In this document: positions 1 through 7,946 of the stretch, one piece after another
Position numbering within the stretch: position 1 is the stretch's first letter
How the letters are laid out: every line of letters begins with the position of its first letter
Assembly: GCA_031268845.1 (NCBI GenBank)
Contig: JAIRWP010000094.1
Location: 1-44,036 of the forward strand
Direction: 5' to 3'
From: Lactobacillales bacterium
GTDB taxonomy: Bacteria; Bacillota; Bacilli; Lactobacillales; Streptococcaceae
DNA length: 44,036 nt
Position numbers and translations under genes: made by a program
The notes under the pieces: generated by a model
What the model saw: the letters and a program-made list of their open reading frames with translations, nothing else
Told to the model about the DNA's origin: nothing
Database searches by the model: none

Positions 1-115
1 TACAAATCGTGGGAACGGGATCCTCGAAATAGCACCACTATTTCTGCGTTTTTTTCCGCAAATTGCCTAAAAATTAATCAAAAATTTCATCAATAGCGAG
101 ATCGTTAACAAGCTC
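1..115. repeat. Composite copy of the MITE-like element (right part; left end outside window)
   Basis: The right portion (about 24-115) matches the right half of the copy at 34457-34616, including the core GAAATAGCACCACTATTT and the terminal GAGATCGTTAACAAGCTC, followed by a TTA flank at 116-118. The first 22 bases instead match the reverse complement of the palindromic element around 3595-3614 (AATCGTGGGAACGGGAT). So the window begins inside a hybrid or nested copy of two subtypes. The left end is not visible. Confidence 0.7.
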
Positions 116-192
116 TTAGTTGTGAACTTAACTTTTTTAGAATATCTTCGGCACCTTTCATCTACGCTACTCCATTTTTTATTATACGAGGT

Positions 193-1503
193 CTATCTAC
201 GCTTCCTTGTTAATAAGCGAATAGGCGTTCCTTCAAAAGGAAAAGCTTTGCGAATTTGATTTTCCAAAAAACGTTTATAGCTAAAGTGCATTAACTCTTC
301 TTCATTAACAAAGATCACAAAAGTCGGAGACTTAACTGCAACTTGTGTCGCATAAAAAATTTTTAAACGCTTGCCTTTATCCGTCGGCGCCGGATTAATT
401 GCCACGGCATCCATCACTATATCATTTAACACGCTTGAAGTCACACGTAAGTTCTGATTTACGCTCACTTGTTTAATCAACTCAGGCAGTTTATTTAACC
501 GCTGCTTTGTTTTCGCAGAAACAAAAATAGTCAAAGCATAATCCAAATACTGAAACTTATCACGAATTTCTTGCTCAAACTGACTCATCGTATTGGTTTC
601 TTTTTCAACCAAATCCCATTTATTGACCACGATAATTATTCCTCGGCCTGCTTCATGCGCAAAACCAGCAATACGTTTATCATACTCACGAATACCTTCA
701 TCAGCATTTAAAACCATCAACACAATATCCGAACGATCTATTGCTCGCATTGCCCGCATTACAGAGTACTTTTCCAGCATTTCATAGACTTTGCCGCGTT
801 TTCGCATACCTGCGGTGTCGATCATCTGAAAATTTTGACCGGAAGAATCGTTAAAATAAGTATCAATCGCGTCTCGCGTTGTCCCTGTAATAGGCGAGGT
901 AATAACGCGCTCTTCACCTAAAAGAGCATTGATTAATGAAGATTTTCCAACATTAGGTCGACCAATCAAACTAAACTTAATAAGCTTGGAATCTTCCTCT
1001 TCTTCGCTTGCCGGAAAAAGCTTAATAATCTTTTCTAAAACATCGCCCAAACCAATGCCATGTGAGCCAGAAACAGGAAGTGGCTCCCCTAAACCTAAAG
1101 AATAAAACTCATAAATATCGCTGCGCATCTCAGGATTATCAACTTTATTAACAGCCAAAACTACAGGTTTCTTTGAACGATATAAAATCTTGGCAACCAA
1201 TTCATCCGCATCAGTAACTCCTTCACGACCAGACACCACCATCAAAATAACATCTGCTTCTTCAATTGCAATCTGAGCTTGCTGCTTAATCTGTTCTAAA
1301 AACGGCTCATCACCTAAATCAATCCCTCCAGTATCAATTAAATGAAAATGATGATTTAACCACTCGCCACTTGCATAAATGCGATCCCGTGTTACACCGG
1401 GGACATCTTCAACAATAGATACCCTCTTACCAATAATTCGATTAAATAAAGTTGATTTGCCAACATTAGGTCTCCCAACAACTGCTAAAATTGGCTTTGC
1501 CAA
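193..1503 (-). CDS. der: Der (EngA), tandem-domain ribosome-biogenesis GTPase
   Basis: Der is an essential GTPase that binds the 50S subunit during late assembly. The protein has two successive G domains, each with a P-loop (GRPNVGKST near the N-terminus and GRPNVGKSS near residue 180), DTGG/DTAG G3 motifs, and NKVD and NKWD G4 motifs. A C-terminal KH-like domain ends in the basic tail TRKRR. Length, about 436 residues, is normal for the family. I chose the TTG start at 1503 because family members begin M-A-x-P-x-(L/I)-A-(I/V)-VGRPN and a GGAAGTG Shine-Dalgarno-like sequence lies 6 nt upstream. The in-frame ATG at 1518 has no visible ribosome-binding site. An 18-bp mobile-element remnant separates it from the signal-peptidase-like gene upstream. 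The window shows no terminator beyond its 3' end, only the composite element. Confidence 0.95.
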   Translation of the reverse strand: MAKPILAVVGRPNVGKSTLFNRIIGKRVSIVEDVPGVTRDRIYASGEWLNHHFHLIDTGGIDLGDEPFLEQIKQQAQIAIEEADVILMVVSGREGVTDADELVAKILYRSKKPVVLAVNKVDNPEMRSDIYEFYSLGLGEPLPVSGSHGIGLGDVLEKIIKLFPASEEEEDSKLIKFSLIGRPNVGKSSLINALLGEERVITSPITGTTRDAIDTYFNDSSGQNFQMIDTAGMRKRGKVYEMLEKYSVMRAMRAIDRSDIVLMVLNADEGIREYDKRIAGFAHEAGRGIIIVVNKWDLVEKETNTMSQFEQEIRDKFQYLDYALTIFVSAKTKQRLNKLPELIKQVSVNQNLRVTSSVLNDIVMDAVAINPAPTDKGKRLKIFYATQVAVKSPTFVIFVNEEELMHFSYKRFLENQIRKAFPFEGTPIRLLTRKRR

Positions 1504-1537
1504 AATGTTCACTTCCATTTCAAAAAGTAAGTTTTAA

Positions 1538-1555
1538 AAGCCTGTTAACAGGCTC
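1538..1555. repeat. 18-bp miniature of the MITE-like element
   Basis: The sequence AAGCCTGTTAACAGGCTC is essentially two element ends fused back to back, flanked on both sides by TAA (1535-1537 and 1556-1558). It is nearly a perfect palindrome. It sits between der and the lepB-like gene, and its last base plus the flanking TA form the TAG stop of the lepB-like gene. Confidence 0.65.
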
Positions 1556-2142
1556 TAAGATTCTGCCAAATCTGTCTTTGCTGAAGAATCTTCCACTGAG
1601 TTTGTAATAGGTCCAAAGAATTTAAAAGGCCAAAAGGCAAATTTAACTTCCCCAATAATCTGCTTCTTTTCAATCAACCCTTGATTTTTAATATTTCGAT
1701 CTTCTCTTCGATTATCTCCTAAAACAAAAAATTTGTCCTTAGGAACCTCGCTGACTCCAAATAATTGCTCAAGATTAAAATCAGGTGTAAATGGTTCGCC
1801 ATCAACTAATTTTTGTTTATAATCTTTCAAATAAGGCTCATCAACCACTTCTCCATTTATATAAAGAACATCATCCATAAAACGGACCTCATCATAAGGT
1901 AAACCTACCACTCGTTTAACGTATTTTTGCTTTGAGTTATTCAGATCTGAAAAAGCCACTACATCAAAACGCTTAACTTTTGTTAATCTAAAAGTCAAAA
2001 TTCGCTCATCTTTCATCAAAAATGGCTGCATAAAAGTATCATTAACCTTAAGTGGCGTAAACACAAAAAAACGGAGTATCGACCAAATTAAAATAACAAT
2101 AAAAAGAATCACACTACCATAAATAAGATCTCTTTTACTCAA
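1555..2142 (-). CDS. Type I signal peptidase homologue lacking the catalytic serine
   Basis: Family S26 signal peptidases cut leader peptides from exported proteins at the outer face of the membrane. This protein has the expected single N-terminal membrane segment (roughly GSVILFIVILIWSILRFFVF) and an S26 fold with the KRVVGLP box (general-base Lys present) and a GDNR box. Where active enzymes read G-x-S-M-x-P-T, it reads D-T-F-M-Q-P-F: the nucleophile Ser is Phe (codon TTT). The downstream GDNRxxSxDSR box is also degraded to GDNRREDRN. It may therefore be a non-catalytic paralogue with a chaperone-like role, or a decaying gene. I prefer the TTG start at 2142 because GGAGG lies 8 nt upstream and the family begins M-S-K-(K/R)-D-L-I-Y-G; an ATG at 2181 is the alternative. 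Its TAG stop is formed by the edge of an 18-bp mobile-element remnant. Confidence 0.85.
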   Translation of the reverse strand: MSKRDLIYGSVILFIVILIWSILRFFVFTPLKVNDTFMQPFLMKDERILTFRLTKVKRFDVVAFSDLNNSKQKYVKRVVGLPYDEVRFMDDVLYINGEVVDEPYLKDYKQKLVDGEPFTPDFNLEQLFGVSEVPKDKFFVLGDNRREDRNIKNQGLIEKKQIIGEVKFAFWPFKFFGPITNSVEDSSAKTDLAES

Positions 2143-2302
2143 TTCATTATCCTCCGAATAAATCTTTAGAGCTGCTAACATGCTCTTAAAATCTGCTTTC
2201 AGTGTAACATAACAACGAAAATTTTTTGAATAAGTTTAGCAAAGCAACATGATATAACTTTAACGAAACAAACTCAAAATTAAGAAAGCTGATAAATAAT
2301 AT

Positions 2303-2330
2303 TTGACATATACCGAAAATTTTTGATAAT
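2303..2330 (+). promoter_or_regulatory. Promoter of the trp leader-trpXYZ operon
   Basis: A consensus -35 TTGACA (2303-2308) and a -10 GATAAT (2325-2330) are separated by 16 bp. Transcription would begin near 2337, about 65 nt before the leader-peptide start codon. The upstream part of this intergenic stretch (2182-2300) shows nothing else recognisable. Confidence 0.7.
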
Positions 2331-2402
2331 CTTACTGTAAATTAATGTTAAATAATCTTCCTAAATGGATTTCAACAGTATGTAAAAGGTGGTGTGAAAA
2401 CA

Positions 2403-2489
2403 ATGATTGCAAGTCAAAAAACAGTTCAAATATCTTGGCAATGGCGTGCTCTTTGTTTATTTCACAAGACCACGCTTCATTTAATTTAA
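2403..2489 (+). CDS. trp leader peptide (28 aa) with Trp-Gln-Trp
   Basis: A 28-codon open frame follows an AGGTGG ribosome-binding site at about 2386-2391. It encodes ...QISWQWRALC... with Trp codons at positions 12 and 14 (2436-2438 and 2442-2444), directly before RNA segment 1 of an attenuator. Two Trp codons in 28 residues, in front of a tryptophan transporter, fit a ribosome-stalling leader peptide. The product itself probably has no other function. It is too short for routine gene callers. Confidence 0.8.
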   Translation: MIASQKTVQISWQWRALCLFHKTTLHLI

Positions 2490-2565
2490 AATAAATTTGA
2501 ATTTAAATAAATGAAAATTTAGAAAGTGTGCTTGTGGAATGGATGGCAAGTGCGCTTTTTTATTA
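2444..2565 (+). promoter_or_regulatory. Transcription attenuator controlling trpXYZ
   Basis: Four mutually exclusive RNA segments can be drawn. Segment 1 (2444-2455, GCGTGCTCTTTG) pairs with segment 2 (2463-2477, CACAAGACCACGCTT). Segment 2 can instead pair with segment 3 (AAGTGTGCTTGTG, 2524-2536): CACAAG with CTTGTG is perfect, and CACGCTT with AAGTGTG has one G-U pair. Segment 3 (2523-2534) pairs over 12 bp, with three G-U pairs, with segment 4 (2547-2558), and a U tract follows: an intrinsic terminator. A ribosome stalled at the leader Trp codons would mask segment 1, freeing 2:3 (antitermination). With ample Trp the 1:2 and 3:4 hairpins form and transcription stops. Confidence 0.8.
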
Positions 2566-2591
2566 TTTTCAAATTTTTAAGGAGATAAATT

Positions 2592-3599
2592 ATGAAAAAC
2601 AAAAAAATCATAGGTTTTATGTTAGGAATTTTAGTTGTTCTTTGCTTTTTTGGGGGAAAAGAAACGTTTTTTGAAAAATCATCAAAAAAAGAAAAAAAGG
2701 CAAGTATAAAGGCTGTAGGTGTTTTACAGTTTGCTTCTCATCCTGATCTTGATAGTATTTACAAAGGAATTCAAAAAGGCCTTGCGGATGAAGGATTTAC
2801 AAAGGATAAAAATTTAAAGTTTCTTTTTAAAAATGCGCAAGCGGATCAAAGCAAGTTAAAAACGATGAGTGAAGAAATTCTTGAAAATAACCCCGATGCG
2901 GTAGTAGGCATTGCTACACCATCTGCACAAGCGCTGGCCAATCAAACAAAAAAAGTGCCAATTGTCCTAGGAGCTATTTCAGATCCGGTATCGGCAGGAC
3001 TAGTTAAAAATGAAAAGAAACCTGGTGGCAATATCACTGGGGTAAGTGACCGTTCTCCAGTTAACGCCCAGATTTCATTGGCAAAAAAATTATTTCCAGA
3101 AGCCAAAAAAGTCGGCATTTTATATAGCTCTGCTGAAGATAGTGCAAAATCTCAAGTAGCTGATGCAAAAAAAGCAGCTAAAAAAGGGGGATTATCTGTA
3201 CAAGAATATGCAGTTCCTTCAATCAATGAAATTAATCAAATTGTTAATGAAATGGTTAATGAAGTAAATTTTATCTATATTCCAAATGACAATACAATTG
3301 CAAGCGCAATGCCCACTGTAATAAAAATTGCTGATGCAAAAAAAGTACCGATTATTCCTGTAACTGAAAAGATGGTCAAAGAAGGTGGATTTGCCACAAG
3401 CAGTTTAGATCAGTTTGAATTAGGCGTACAAACTGGACGCATAACTGCGCAAATCTTAAAAGGCAAAAATCCTGCTAATGTGCCAATTTATACCTTTAAG
3501 GAAGGGAAAACCGTGGTAAATATAAATAAAGCGCACAAATGGGGAATTAAAATTCCAGGTAGTGTACTTAGAACCCGTCTACCATCTTTCAGTGGATGA
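2592..3599 (+). CDS. trpX: TrpX-type substrate-binding protein of a tryptophan ABC transporter
   Basis: This is the extracytoplasmic binding protein of the TrpXYZ ABC importer (ABC_sub_bind family, PF04392). It has an N-terminal hydrophobic anchor (IIGFMLGILVVLCFF) without a canonical lipobox, then family signatures such as VGVLQFASHPDLD, the PDAVVGIATPSAQALAN stretch and a VPIVLGAISDPVSAGLV segment. Start ATG 2592 follows AAGGAGATAAATT. The Trp-codon attenuator directly upstream supports Trp as ligand. The last nine residues (RTRLPSFSG) and the stop codon are not native: they are read from the left arm of the mobile palindromic element inserted at 3571. Residues up to about 326 keep the full family fold, so the protein is probably functional. 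Confidence 0.88.
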   Translation: MKNKKIIGFMLGILVVLCFFGGKETFFEKSSKKEKKASIKAVGVLQFASHPDLDSIYKGIQKGLADEGFTKDKNLKFLFKNAQADQSKLKTMSEEILENNPDAVVGIATPSAQALANQTKKVPIVLGAISDPVSAGLVKNEKKPGGNITGVSDRSPVNAQISLAKKLFPEAKKVGILYSSAEDSAKSQVADAKKAAKKGGLSVQEYAVPSINEINQIVNEMVNEVNFIYIPNDNTIASAMPTVIKIADAKKVPIIPVTEKMVKEGGFATSSLDQFELGVQTGRITAQILKGKNPANVPIYTFKEGKTVVNINKAHKWGIKIPGSVLRTRLPSFSG

Positions 3600-3688
3600 A
3601 ATCCCGTTCCCACGATTGTAATCAAGCAAAGCTTGAAACAATTCGTAGGGAACGGGATTTCATCCACTGAAAGATGGTAGACGGGTTC
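3571..3688. repeat. 118-bp near-perfect palindromic mobile element between trpX and trpY
   Basis: The two outer arms (3571-3611 and 3648-3688) are identical in inverted orientation over 41 bp. The centre (CGATTGT ... ACAATTCG) continues the symmetry imperfectly. TTA flanks both ends (3568-3570 and 3689-3691), a 3-bp target duplication. Ends GAACCCG/CGGGTTC match the family seen elsewhere in the window. There is no open reading frame of its own. In the trpXYZ mRNA it would fold into a very long hairpin with no U tract behind it, so it is not an obvious terminator but could change mRNA stability. Confidence 0.85.
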
Positions 3689-3721
3689 TTAAACACATAA
3701 ATGATAGGAAGTGAATAAGCT

Positions 3722-4597
3722 ATGGTTTCTGCTATTGGACAAGGGATGCTATGGGCAATTCTTGGATTAGGTATTTTTATGACTTTTCGTATTTTAGATT
3801 TTCCCGATATGACAACAGAAGGAAGTTTTCCTCTAGGAGGAGCTGTAGCGGTAGTAGCAATTAGAGGAGGTTTTTCTCCTTTAGTTGCTACCATTTTCGG
3901 TGTATTGGCAGGGATGCTTGCAGGTCTAGCTACAGGACTTCTTTACACAAAGGGAAAGATTCCTATTTTGCTTTCAGGAATTCTAGTAATGACTTCAGCC
4001 AATTCAGTGATGCTTTTTGTAATGAAGGGAGCTAACTTAGATTTACTAAACTTTCCAAAATTACAAGATGGATTTGATTTTTTAAATCTTCCAAAAGATT
4101 TTAATACGATTTTACTTGGAATATTGATTCTTACTTTGATAATTTTGCTACTCCTTTTATTTTTTGATACACGTTTAGGTCAAGCTTATATTGCTACAGG
4201 TGATAATGAGATTATGGCTAGATCACTTGGTATTCATACAAATCATATGAAACTTTTAGGCCTTGCGATGTCAAATGGGATTATTGCTTTAAGCGGCGCA
4301 TTAATTTGTCAAAATGATGGGTATGCCAATATTAACAAAGGGGTTGGAGTTATTGTTATCGGTTTAGCCTCAATTGTAATTGGAGAGCTTGTATTTGGTG
4401 AATTAACGATGAGTGAGCGTTTATTGGCAATTGTGATTGGCTCCGTCTTGTATCAATTGTTGATTTTGTTGGTGATTAAAATTGGTTTTGATACAAATTA
4501 TTTAAAAATTTTTAATGCAATGATTTTAGCAATTTGTTTAATGATTCCCAAGCTTTGCAGGAAATTGAAGTTAAATGTAGATAGGTGGGCAAAATGA
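3722..4597 (+). CDS. trpY: TrpY-type permease of the tryptophan ABC transporter
   Basis: Integral membrane permease with about eight hydrophobic segments, resembling the branched-chain amino acid permease-like family used by ABC_sub_bind systems. The N-terminus (ILGLGIFMTFRILDFPDMTTEGSFPLGGAV) carries the family hallmark DFPDMTTEGSFPLG. Start ATG 3722 has AGGAAG about 10 nt upstream. It is translated from the same transcript as trpX, although the 118-bp palindrome now sits between them. Its last codons overlap the start of the ATPase gene in an ATGA arrangement (4594-4597), which indicates coupled translation. Length, 291 residues, looks complete. Confidence 0.87.
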   Translation: MVSAIGQGMLWAILGLGIFMTFRILDFPDMTTEGSFPLGGAVAVVAIRGGFSPLVATIFGVLAGMLAGLATGLLYTKGKIPILLSGILVMTSANSVMLFVMKGANLDLLNFPKLQDGFDFLNLPKDFNTILLGILILTLIILLLLLFFDTRLGQAYIATGDNEIMARSLGIHTNHMKLLGLAMSNGIIALSGALICQNDGYANINKGVGVIVIGLASIVIGELVFGELTMSERLLAIVIGSVLYQLLILLVIKIGFDTNYLKIFNAMILAICLMIPKLCRKLKLNVDRWAK

Positions 4598-5355
4598 ATA
4601 ACGCGGTGTTAGAAATGCAAGACGTAATCAAGGTGATTGATCACAATGGAGAAGATCAAAGAATTATCATGAACTCACTATTTTTAACAATTAAAAAAGG
4701 AGATTTTGTAATTATTCTTGGTGGAAATGGCGCAGGGAAAAGTACATTATTTAATCTTATTTCAGGAAATATGAAGCCAACTTCAGGGAAGATTAAAATT
4801 TTAGATAAAGAAGTCAGCGAGCTAGCTGAAGAAAAACGGGCCAAATATATTGCACGCGTCTTTCAAGATCCAAAAATGGGCACTGCGCCACGGATGACGG
4901 TAAGTGAAAATTTATTGTTGGCAATGTACCGCGGAGAAAAACGTGGACTACAAAAACGGCAGCTAAAACAATATCAAGAGGATTTTGCAAAACTTTTAAA
5001 ACTAACTGGTAATGGCTTAGAAAATCACTTAAACACGCCAACAGGACATCTTTCTGGTGGACAAAGACAAGCTTTAAGTTTACTGATGGCCACGATGAAA
5101 AATCCCGATTTATTATTATTGGATGAACATACAGCAGCTCTTGATCCTAAAACCTCTACGCAATTGATGGAGTTAACCAATCAACGCGTTGTAAAAAATC
5201 ATCTAACTTGCTTAATGATTACGCATCGGATGGAAGACGCTTTAAAATATGGCAATCGTTTAATTGTTTTAGAAAAAGGGAAAGTTTTAAAAGATTTTAA
5301 TGCTGAGGAGAAAAAACAATTGCAGATGGATGACTTGTTGCAACTATTTAAGTAA
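4594..5355 (+). CDS. trpZ: TrpZ-type ATPase of the tryptophan ABC transporter
   Basis: ABC ATPase that powers TrpXY. It has the Walker A motif GGNGAGKST, the Q loop (VFQDPKMG), the signature LSGGQRQ, Walker B LLLLDEHTAALDP, and the switch His (ITHRM). I chose the ATG at 4594, preceded by AGGTGGG and overlapping the trpY stop; an upstream in-frame GTG at 4585 is less likely. About 253 residues. It closes the trpXYZ operon; a new promoter follows within 20 bp, and I see no strong hairpin terminator between it and the next gene. Confidence 0.88.
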   Translation: MNNAVLEMQDVIKVIDHNGEDQRIIMNSLFLTIKKGDFVIILGGNGAGKSTLFNLISGNMKPTSGKIKILDKEVSELAEEKRAKYIARVFQDPKMGTAPRMTVSENLLLAMYRGEKRGLQKRQLKQYQEDFAKLLKLTGNGLENHLNTPTGHLSGGQRQALSLLMATMKNPDLLLLDEHTAALDPKTSTQLMELTNQRVVKNHLTCLMITHRMEDALKYGNRLIVLEKGKVLKDFNAEEKKQLQMDDLLQLFK

Positions 5356-5366
5356 AATATCATTTA

Positions 5367-5375
5367 TGCTATAAT
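5367..5375 (+). promoter_or_regulatory. Extended -10 promoter of the ankyrin-Smr gene
   Basis: TGCTATAAT at 5367-5375 is a perfect extended -10 (TGnTATAAT). The -35 position (TTTAAG) is weak, as is common for extended -10 promoters. The gene starts 40 bp downstream, after an AAGGGGGA ribosome-binding site at about 5397-5404. Confidence 0.6.
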
Positions 5376-5414
5376 TCAATTGTATCATCAATTTTTTAAG
5401 GGGGATTTTATATA

Positions 5415-7889
5415 ATGGATTTAAAAATTTTAAAAAAGAAATATATTATTTTTATTGCAGTAATTTGCTTTCTAGGTGCGATGGTTTTTGCAGAAAATAA
5501 GGTTTACGCTGAACCTCAAGAGTACACATGTGTAAAAAATGCTGAGGTAGGGTTCTTATTTAGTCAAATGGGTTTTCAAAAAAGAAAACCTTTTATAGCG
5601 GCTTTAGGTTCTTTATGTGTTCCTACAAATGGAAAAAAATTTACTGATCAAACAAAAACAATTATCTTTGATGCAGTCGAAAAAAAAGTTAAACTAAAAA
5701 ATAAGCCTCAGGTTTATATTTATGATGTTGATACTGGAAGATTAACTCTTATTACTGAGACTGATCCTAGTACTGAAACTGAGGTTTTGAATCCATATAA
5801 AACATTACCAAAAGAATACCTTCAAGAACAACTTTTTAAGGCAATTAAAAAGAAGGACATTTCAAAAGTTCAACAAATTTTGGCAACTAATAAAATTAAT
5901 ATCAATGAACCGCTTTGTGATGGTTATACACCATTACAAATAGCAGTCTCTTTTGGAAGATTAGATATAGTTAAATATTTACTTACTATTCCTGGTATTA
6001 ATATCAACGATAAGGGGTGTGTCGGAATCACTCCACTTTTCAAAGCAGTTAAGGAAAAAAATACGGATATTGTTGAAGCAATCCTTAATTCAGAAGGCGT
6101 TGCTATTGATGACCCTCACGATAAAGATGGATCTACTCCTTTGTTTATTGCTGTTCAAAATGAAGACCAAAATACTGTTAAATTATTAATGGAAAAAGGT
6201 GCAGACGCAAATAATGTCTGTAAGCAAGGTTATTCTCCTTTGCATCTTGCTGTTCAAAAAAAGTGTCCTGATATTGTTCAAATTATTTTAGATTATGAAG
6301 GCCGTGTAGATATTAATAGACCAACTAATTCTTCGTATGGAACTACTCCTCTATATATTGCTGCATCTAATGGAGACATAAAATCATTACAGTTGCTACT
6401 TGATAAAGGCGCGGATCCTAATATACCTAACAATCAAGGTGAATTTCCTCTTGATTGTGCTATTGATATTGAAGATCTTCCAATAGTTAATGTATTGTTG
6501 GATAATAGAGCAGGTATTAATACGCAACATCCCACCACTGGTTTTACACCTCTTTTAAGAGCTATCTGCATGAACAAATCTGATGAAATTGCTTTACGCT
6601 TAATTGAACGTGGTGCTGATATTACTTTAAAAAATAGTATCGGTTGTACTCCCTTTTTTGTTGCTGCTAAAAATGAAAAAATTGACCTTTTGAAAATATT
6701 GCATGAAAAAGATGGAAACACAATCAATGAGCCTAATGATCAAAATTTTACTCCTTTGAATTTTGCTGCCCAACATAATCTTCTTAAAACGCTCGATTGT
6801 TTAACTAGTCTAGACGCTAATCCTAATATACCAGATAACGAGGGATTCACACCCCTTTTTCGGGCTGTTGTTCGCAATCATTATGAATTTGCGAAAATAT
6901 TAGTTGAAAAATATAAAGATATAATTGCATTAGATGCTTCAGCATTGGGCAGTACACCACTTATTTTTGCTGTCGATAAAAAACGTAATGAACTTGCTCA
7001 ATTATTAATAGATGCTGGAAGCAATGTCAATGGTATTGTGGAAATTGATCAAGAAGAGGAAGCAAGAAAAAACAATTTAGCTGAAACGCCGCTTCGTGTT
7101 GCTATTAGAAGCCAAAATGCTCCAATGATTATCCCTATACTTTGTCATGAAAATTTTAATTTTACTTATGATTATATGGGAAATGCTATCGAATTGTTAC
7201 AAGCTATTGGGGTTGGTGATTGTAACGTAATAGAAGCTTTACTCGGAAGTGAAAAAATACATATCACTGCTTCTATTCTTGATTTTACTAGTGATGAGGG
7301 AATTAAAGCTTTATTAAGAAGAAAATTGGAACCTTTGAAGCCTGCGGAAGAAGAGGAAGGGCCGGAACAGGAAAGTGGAGAGGAAGAAAAGGAAGAGGAA
7401 GAGCCAGAGTTAGAAGATGCTCCGCAGGATGTACAATTACCTCAACCGAATCCTTTGCTTGATCAAGCAGAAAGACCTTTAGCTCCAACATCGCCAATTA
7501 GAATACCTAGACCAGTAGATGATAATCCTTTATCGAAAATGATTATTCCTTTAGAGCAACAAGTTGCAGACTGGAGAGCGTTAAATAGCTTACTTAATCG
7601 CACAGCACCATTCCCATTGCGAGTTGATATACATACTATGAGTGCTGTTAAACCTATAAGGTATATTCAAGCTGTTTTCAATAGACTTTGTGGTTTGTTA
7701 GAGGATGGAGGTTACCCTGATGTGGAAGTCATTTTAATTACCGGTCGAGGAAATCATTCCAGACAACGAGGATTCTCAAAGCTTAAAAATGCTGTTCTTA
7801 CAATAGCTAGAGAAAATCATTTCGGAGCTCAAGAATCCAGTGATCCAGGTAGATTATCCTTAAAAGTCACAAATTATCACTTTGTATAA
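5415..7889 (+). CDS. Secreted ankyrin-repeat protein with C-terminal Smr nuclease-like domain
   Basis: 824 residues. A signal peptide (KKK, then the hydrophobic stretch YIIFIAVICFLGAMVF, predicted cleavage after V-Y-A at residue 32) is followed by a unique N-terminal region with two Cys (about 33-135). About 13 ankyrin repeats follow (about 138-600) with recurring G-x-TPL-x-xA and LL-x-x-GA-(D/N) patterns. Next come an acidic Glu-rich then Pro-rich linker (about 640-730) and a C-terminal Smr-like domain (about 735-824). The Smr signatures are VDIHTMS (family D-x-H-G), ITGRGNHS (family GxGxHS) and a final G-x-LSLKV strand; it resembles Smr domains of the eukaryotic N4BP2 type. Smr domains are known to nick DNA or cleave RNA. 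Ankyrin plus nuclease behind a signal peptide suggests an exported effector, but this is inference. It has its own promoter and a terminator behind it. I do not recognise a named homologue. Confidence 0.85.
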   Translation: MDLKILKKKYIIFIAVICFLGAMVFAENKVYAEPQEYTCVKNAEVGFLFSQMGFQKRKPFIAALGSLCVPTNGKKFTDQTKTIIFDAVEKKVKLKNKPQVYIYDVDTGRLTLITETDPSTETEVLNPYKTLPKEYLQEQLFKAIKKKDISKVQQILATNKININEPLCDGYTPLQIAVSFGRLDIVKYLLTIPGININDKGCVGITPLFKAVKEKNTDIVEAILNSEGVAIDDPHDKDGSTPLFIAVQNEDQNTVKLLMEKGADANNVCKQGYSPLHLAVQKKCPDIVQIILDYEGRVDINRPTNSSYGTTPLYIAASNGDIKSLQLLLDKGADPNIPNNQGEFPLDCAIDIEDLPIVNVLLDNRAGINTQHPTTGFTPLLRAICMNKSDEIALRLIERGADITLKNSIGCTPFFVAAKNEKIDLLKILHEKDGNTINEPNDQNFTPLNFAAQHNLLKTLDCLTSLDANPNIPDNEGFTPLFRAVVRNHYEFAKILVEKYKDIIALDASALGSTPLIFAVDKKRNELAQLLIDAGSNVNGIVEIDQEEEARKNNLAETPLRVAIRSQNAPMIIPILCHENFNFTYDYMGNAIELLQAIGVGDCNVIEALLGSEKIHITASILDFTSDEGIKALLRRKLEPLKPAEEEEGPEQESGEEEKEEEEPELEDAPQDVQLPQPNPLLDQAERPLAPTSPIRIPRPVDDNPLSKMIIPLEQQVADWRALNSLLNRTAPFPLRVDIHTMSAVKPIRYIQAVFNRLCGLLEDGGYPDVEVILITGRGNHSRQRGFSKLKNAVLTIARENHFGAQESSDPGRLSLKVTNYHFV

Positions 7890-7906
7890 TTTTTTCATGC
7901 ATATTA

Positions 7907-7946
7907 AAAACCTCGTATTATTAACTAATATGAGGTTTTAATTTTT
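7907..7946. terminator. Bidirectional terminator between the ankyrin gene and rnpA
   Basis: AAAACCTCGTATTA (7907-7920) pairs with TAATATGAGGTTTT (7926-7939) over 14 bp with one G-U, followed by a U-rich tract on the plus strand and preceded by A runs that serve the minus strand. It overlaps the rnpA stop codon and ends both convergent genes. Confidence 0.75.
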
